This document shows, one piece after another, positions 62,090 through 64,000 of a stretch of DNA of 64,000 bases. The DNA comes from Collinsella sp. (GTDB lineage Bacteria > Actinomycetota > Coriobacteriia > Coriobacteriales > Coriobacteriaceae): NCBI GenBank assembly GCA_019419585.1, contig DXZQ01000005.1, forward strand, positions 1 through 64,000, given 5' to 3'. Under the pieces are notes generated by a model, which saw only the letters and a list, made by a program, of their open reading frames with translations, did no database searches and was not told the origin of the DNA. The stretch's first letter is position 1. Every line of letters begins with the position of its first letter. The translations under genes and the position numbers were made by a program.

Positions 62090-63268
62090 TACCAAGGGAC
62101 CTGCCGCAAGGAAAATAAAAAAGATGTGGGCAGATATCGAAGCAGCCGGTGCGTCCGAGCTAATGCCAACATATCGCCGGCATGCCGCTGCGACAGCTCA
62201 GACTCTACAGCTTCGTCCCCACCCGCAAACAGCGCCACCAGCTCACGCGAGCCCGCAACCGACGCCTTCCCGTATGCTCGGTGAAGCGTGGTCCGCACCG
62301 TCGATGGCTTCGTATCCGTCTCCCTGGCAATTTCCGCCGGCGTTTTCCCTTTGAGCAGCAGTCGAACAAACTCCTCTTCTCGAGGCGACAGAGAGGGAGA
62401 AAACGCTCCCGCATCGAATGGGTCGGACGTGCGGGGGATATCCGAATCGTTGTTCCGCTTCTTCCTGAGCAACGTACATACGAAGGCAGCAATAGCGGAC
62501 CCTATCGTCAGCGACGCAATGATTGCGGCATCGTTTGCGAAGTATGCCACCTCAACAGCGGGAACAAGGCCAATGGGAACTGCTACGAGCACAGAACGGG
62601 CGAACACGTCGCTCTCTCCCCGACCAAAGGCGCGGGGAGAGCAAAGCAGCGGGACCGCAGCCAATACGAGATAGACCAGAGGAATTAAAAGCATAAGGCC
62701 AATTGATGCGGCCATTACAGAGGGCATCCCCCATGGCTCGGGAACGACTCTCCATGAAACTCGACAGCAGAACAGCAGGCAAGACAGGACAACTATTGTT
62801 TCTGCAAAAAGCGCGCTCTGCGGTCGGCGGGTCCCCCTTTCGCCGTCCCGCGCTGCCCCCCCGTATCAAAGGAGAGCCCGCCGTATTCCAAATTACATAT
62901 GAGAGGAGCAGCGACCCAGTGAAGCACAAGGTACACGAAACGCCATGCAACAGCCAGATTGGTGCAAACGCGATTGGAATAGAATCTCCGCGAGCATAGA
63001 AGGCCAAGTCGACCCATTCGGGAACCACCGCAATAGCAGCAAGGAAAGCACCGAAGACGCCAAGGCGACCCGGCCGTCTTATTTCTCTCCCCTTGCGGAG
63101 CGCAACACCATGACCAAACGCCGCGAGGCATGCGCCAAGGATAACGAGCCAGGTCATTGCACCTGATGCCAAGCCGATCGAAGATGAAAACCGGTGATAA
63201 GGGGTAACCGCCATTACGACAAGCGCAATGGTAAAAGCAGATGTGGCAGAGCAGCGGGAAAAGAGCAT
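62089..63268 (-). pseudogene. Second membrane LuxR regulator, frameshifted, copy 2
   Basis: Same as 22605-23784, with the same seven-G run at 62856-62862. Because both copies have seven, the break predates or was carried through the duplication, or both were collapsed in assembly. Confidence 0.75.
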
Positions 63269-63399
63269 ATGACCTCCATAGAGCGGCATTATACAGCTCG
63301 GTTTGTTCATCCCTCTTCGCTCCCACACCGGCCAGCATCAACGATTCACGCTAACTCCAATCCGAGCCAGGTCACGGTCCGGCTTTTGTCCGCAGCCCC

Positions 63400-63565
63400 C
63401 GCCCCAAAGCGGGATGCGGTTTCCTTTTGAGCGCCGATTCGGAAAGTCCGTCCCGTTCCAGGCCAATATTCTGGGATGCAGTTTCCGCAGCCCACCCCAT
63501 TTGGAAGGCGCATCCCATTATTTGGCTGAAAACTGGGGTGCGCTTTCCGAACGAGCCGAAACGGC
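63400..63565. repeat. Short diverged repeats of GGGATGCGGTTTCC type
   Basis: GGGATGCGGTTTCC, GGGATGCAGTTTCC and GGGTGCGCTTTCC alternate with complements such as GGCGCATCCC. This is a REP-like noncoding cluster. A partial version follows repeat copy 1 (23930-23990). The rest of 63566-63705 holds only the promoter region of the kinase gene. Confidence 0.6.
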
Positions 63566-63705
63566 CCGAATCGATCGGACCACCTCATCCCCGTTTCCTC
63601 GCCATCTGCCCGAGCGTGCTACACTAGCAGCATCTATGCCACCGCGAATGGCTCGGCTCCGCGCCCGCCGCTCGCAAACGAACTTTAAACGCACGAGGGT
63701 TGGCC

Positions 63706-64000
63706 ATGCCGCTTTTCTCGCAACATACCGCCCGGTTCTCGCCGGACGTTCCTTTGGAGGGCACCAGCTCTCGCGAGCTGCTCAAGCGGTACCAGCCGCT
63801 CGAGACACTTGCGACCGGCGGTTTTGGCTCCATCGAGATCTGCCGCGACACGCACCTGCGCCGCCGCGTCGCCATTAAGCGCATCCCCCTTATCAACGGC
63901 GCCGGCATGCCCGCCAGCGACATCATGGATGTCCTGCGCGAGGCGCACACTGCCGCCATGCTTCAACATCCCAATATCGTGCAGGTCATCGACTTTACGC
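63706..64000 (+). CDS. Ser/Thr protein kinase, N-terminal part
   Basis: The protein begins MPLFSQHTARFSPDVPLEGT. It shows LLKRYQPLETLATGGFGSIE (glycine loop), RRRVAIKRIPL (ATP Lys) and ML(Q)HPNIVQVIDF (C-helix region). The gene runs off the right edge. It marks the return to chromosomal backbone. A GAGGG site lies upstream. Confidence 0.9.
   Translation, partial: MPLFSQHTARFSPDVPLEGTSSRELLKRYQPLETLATGGFGSIEICRDTHLRRRVAIKRIPLINGAGMPASDIMDVLREAHTAAMLQHPNIVQVIDFT

Larger units (their letters stand above)
57427..63431. repeat. 6005-bp direct repeat, copy 2
   Basis: Same sequence as 17943-23947, in the same orientation. The right flank then differs from the left copy but remains about three-quarters similar for some 50 bp (GCCGATT..GGAAA, TCCCGTT, AGGCC). 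Confidence 0.95.

Overview
The window looks like a chromosomal stretch of a high-GC gut actinobacterium of the class Coriobacteriia, most likely Collinsella or a close relative. This rests on the dnaX / YbaB / recR neighbourhood, a pyruvate:ferredoxin oxidoreductase, a Ser/Thr kinase-FHA module, membrane-domain LuxR regulators and an LAQTG-type surface protein. No rRNA or tRNA gene was seen to confirm the genus.

Backbone. Positions 1-1369 hold the start of nifJ (minus strand). Positions 8565-12253 hold an FHA protein, a Ser/Thr kinase with a membrane tail and an anchored extracytoplasmic protein, as one coupled minus-strand operon. recR, the ybaB-type gene and dnaX follow (12499-17006), then a YcxB-like membrane protein. 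The backbone resumes at 63706 with the start of another Ser/Thr kinase.

Accessory region 1 (about 2.3-8.4 kb) lies between a truncated and an intact copy of the FHA gene 3' end. It encodes a radical SAM/SPASM maturase, two Cys/Asp-rich precursor peptides with the same MKHIHP leader start, a 35-residue membrane peptide, an ABC exporter and a decayed methyltransferase. The precursors carry CX3D motifs, which suggests a freyrasin-like ranthipeptide.

Accessory region 2 (about 17.9-63.4 kb) is bracketed by two direct copies of a 6005-bp segment (17943-23947 and 57427-63431). Each copy holds a LuxR-regulated ABC system. The roughly 33 kb between them looks like an integrated plasmid. It has ParA with ribbon-helix-helix partners, a winged-helix initiator candidate, a DnaB-like helicase, iteron-like palindromes, 11-bp phased TCTAGAA arrays, a MobC-like protein and a small serine recombinase.

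Cargo on this plasmid-like part includes a second RiPP-type operon (30883-36138): a 39-residue precursor ending in Cys, a B12-binding-type radical SAM enzyme, an MFS exporter, a cytosolic protein resembling peptide-binding SBP_bac_5 proteins, and a MccB/ThiF-like E1 enzyme. Gene overlaps tie the four enzyme and transport genes together. Paralogous DUF4143-type ATPases sit on both sides of this operon, and each is preceded by four tandem 23-bp repeats of different sequence. Other cargo is a large coiled-coil CAP-domain surface protein, three coupled metallophosphoesterases, several small hydrophobic peptide genes and a complex noncoding inverted-repeat region at 56.4-57.0 kb.

The 6-kb copies could recombine to release a 39,484-bp circle, unless one copy is an assembly error. 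All functions are inferred from motifs read by eye; no database search was possible.
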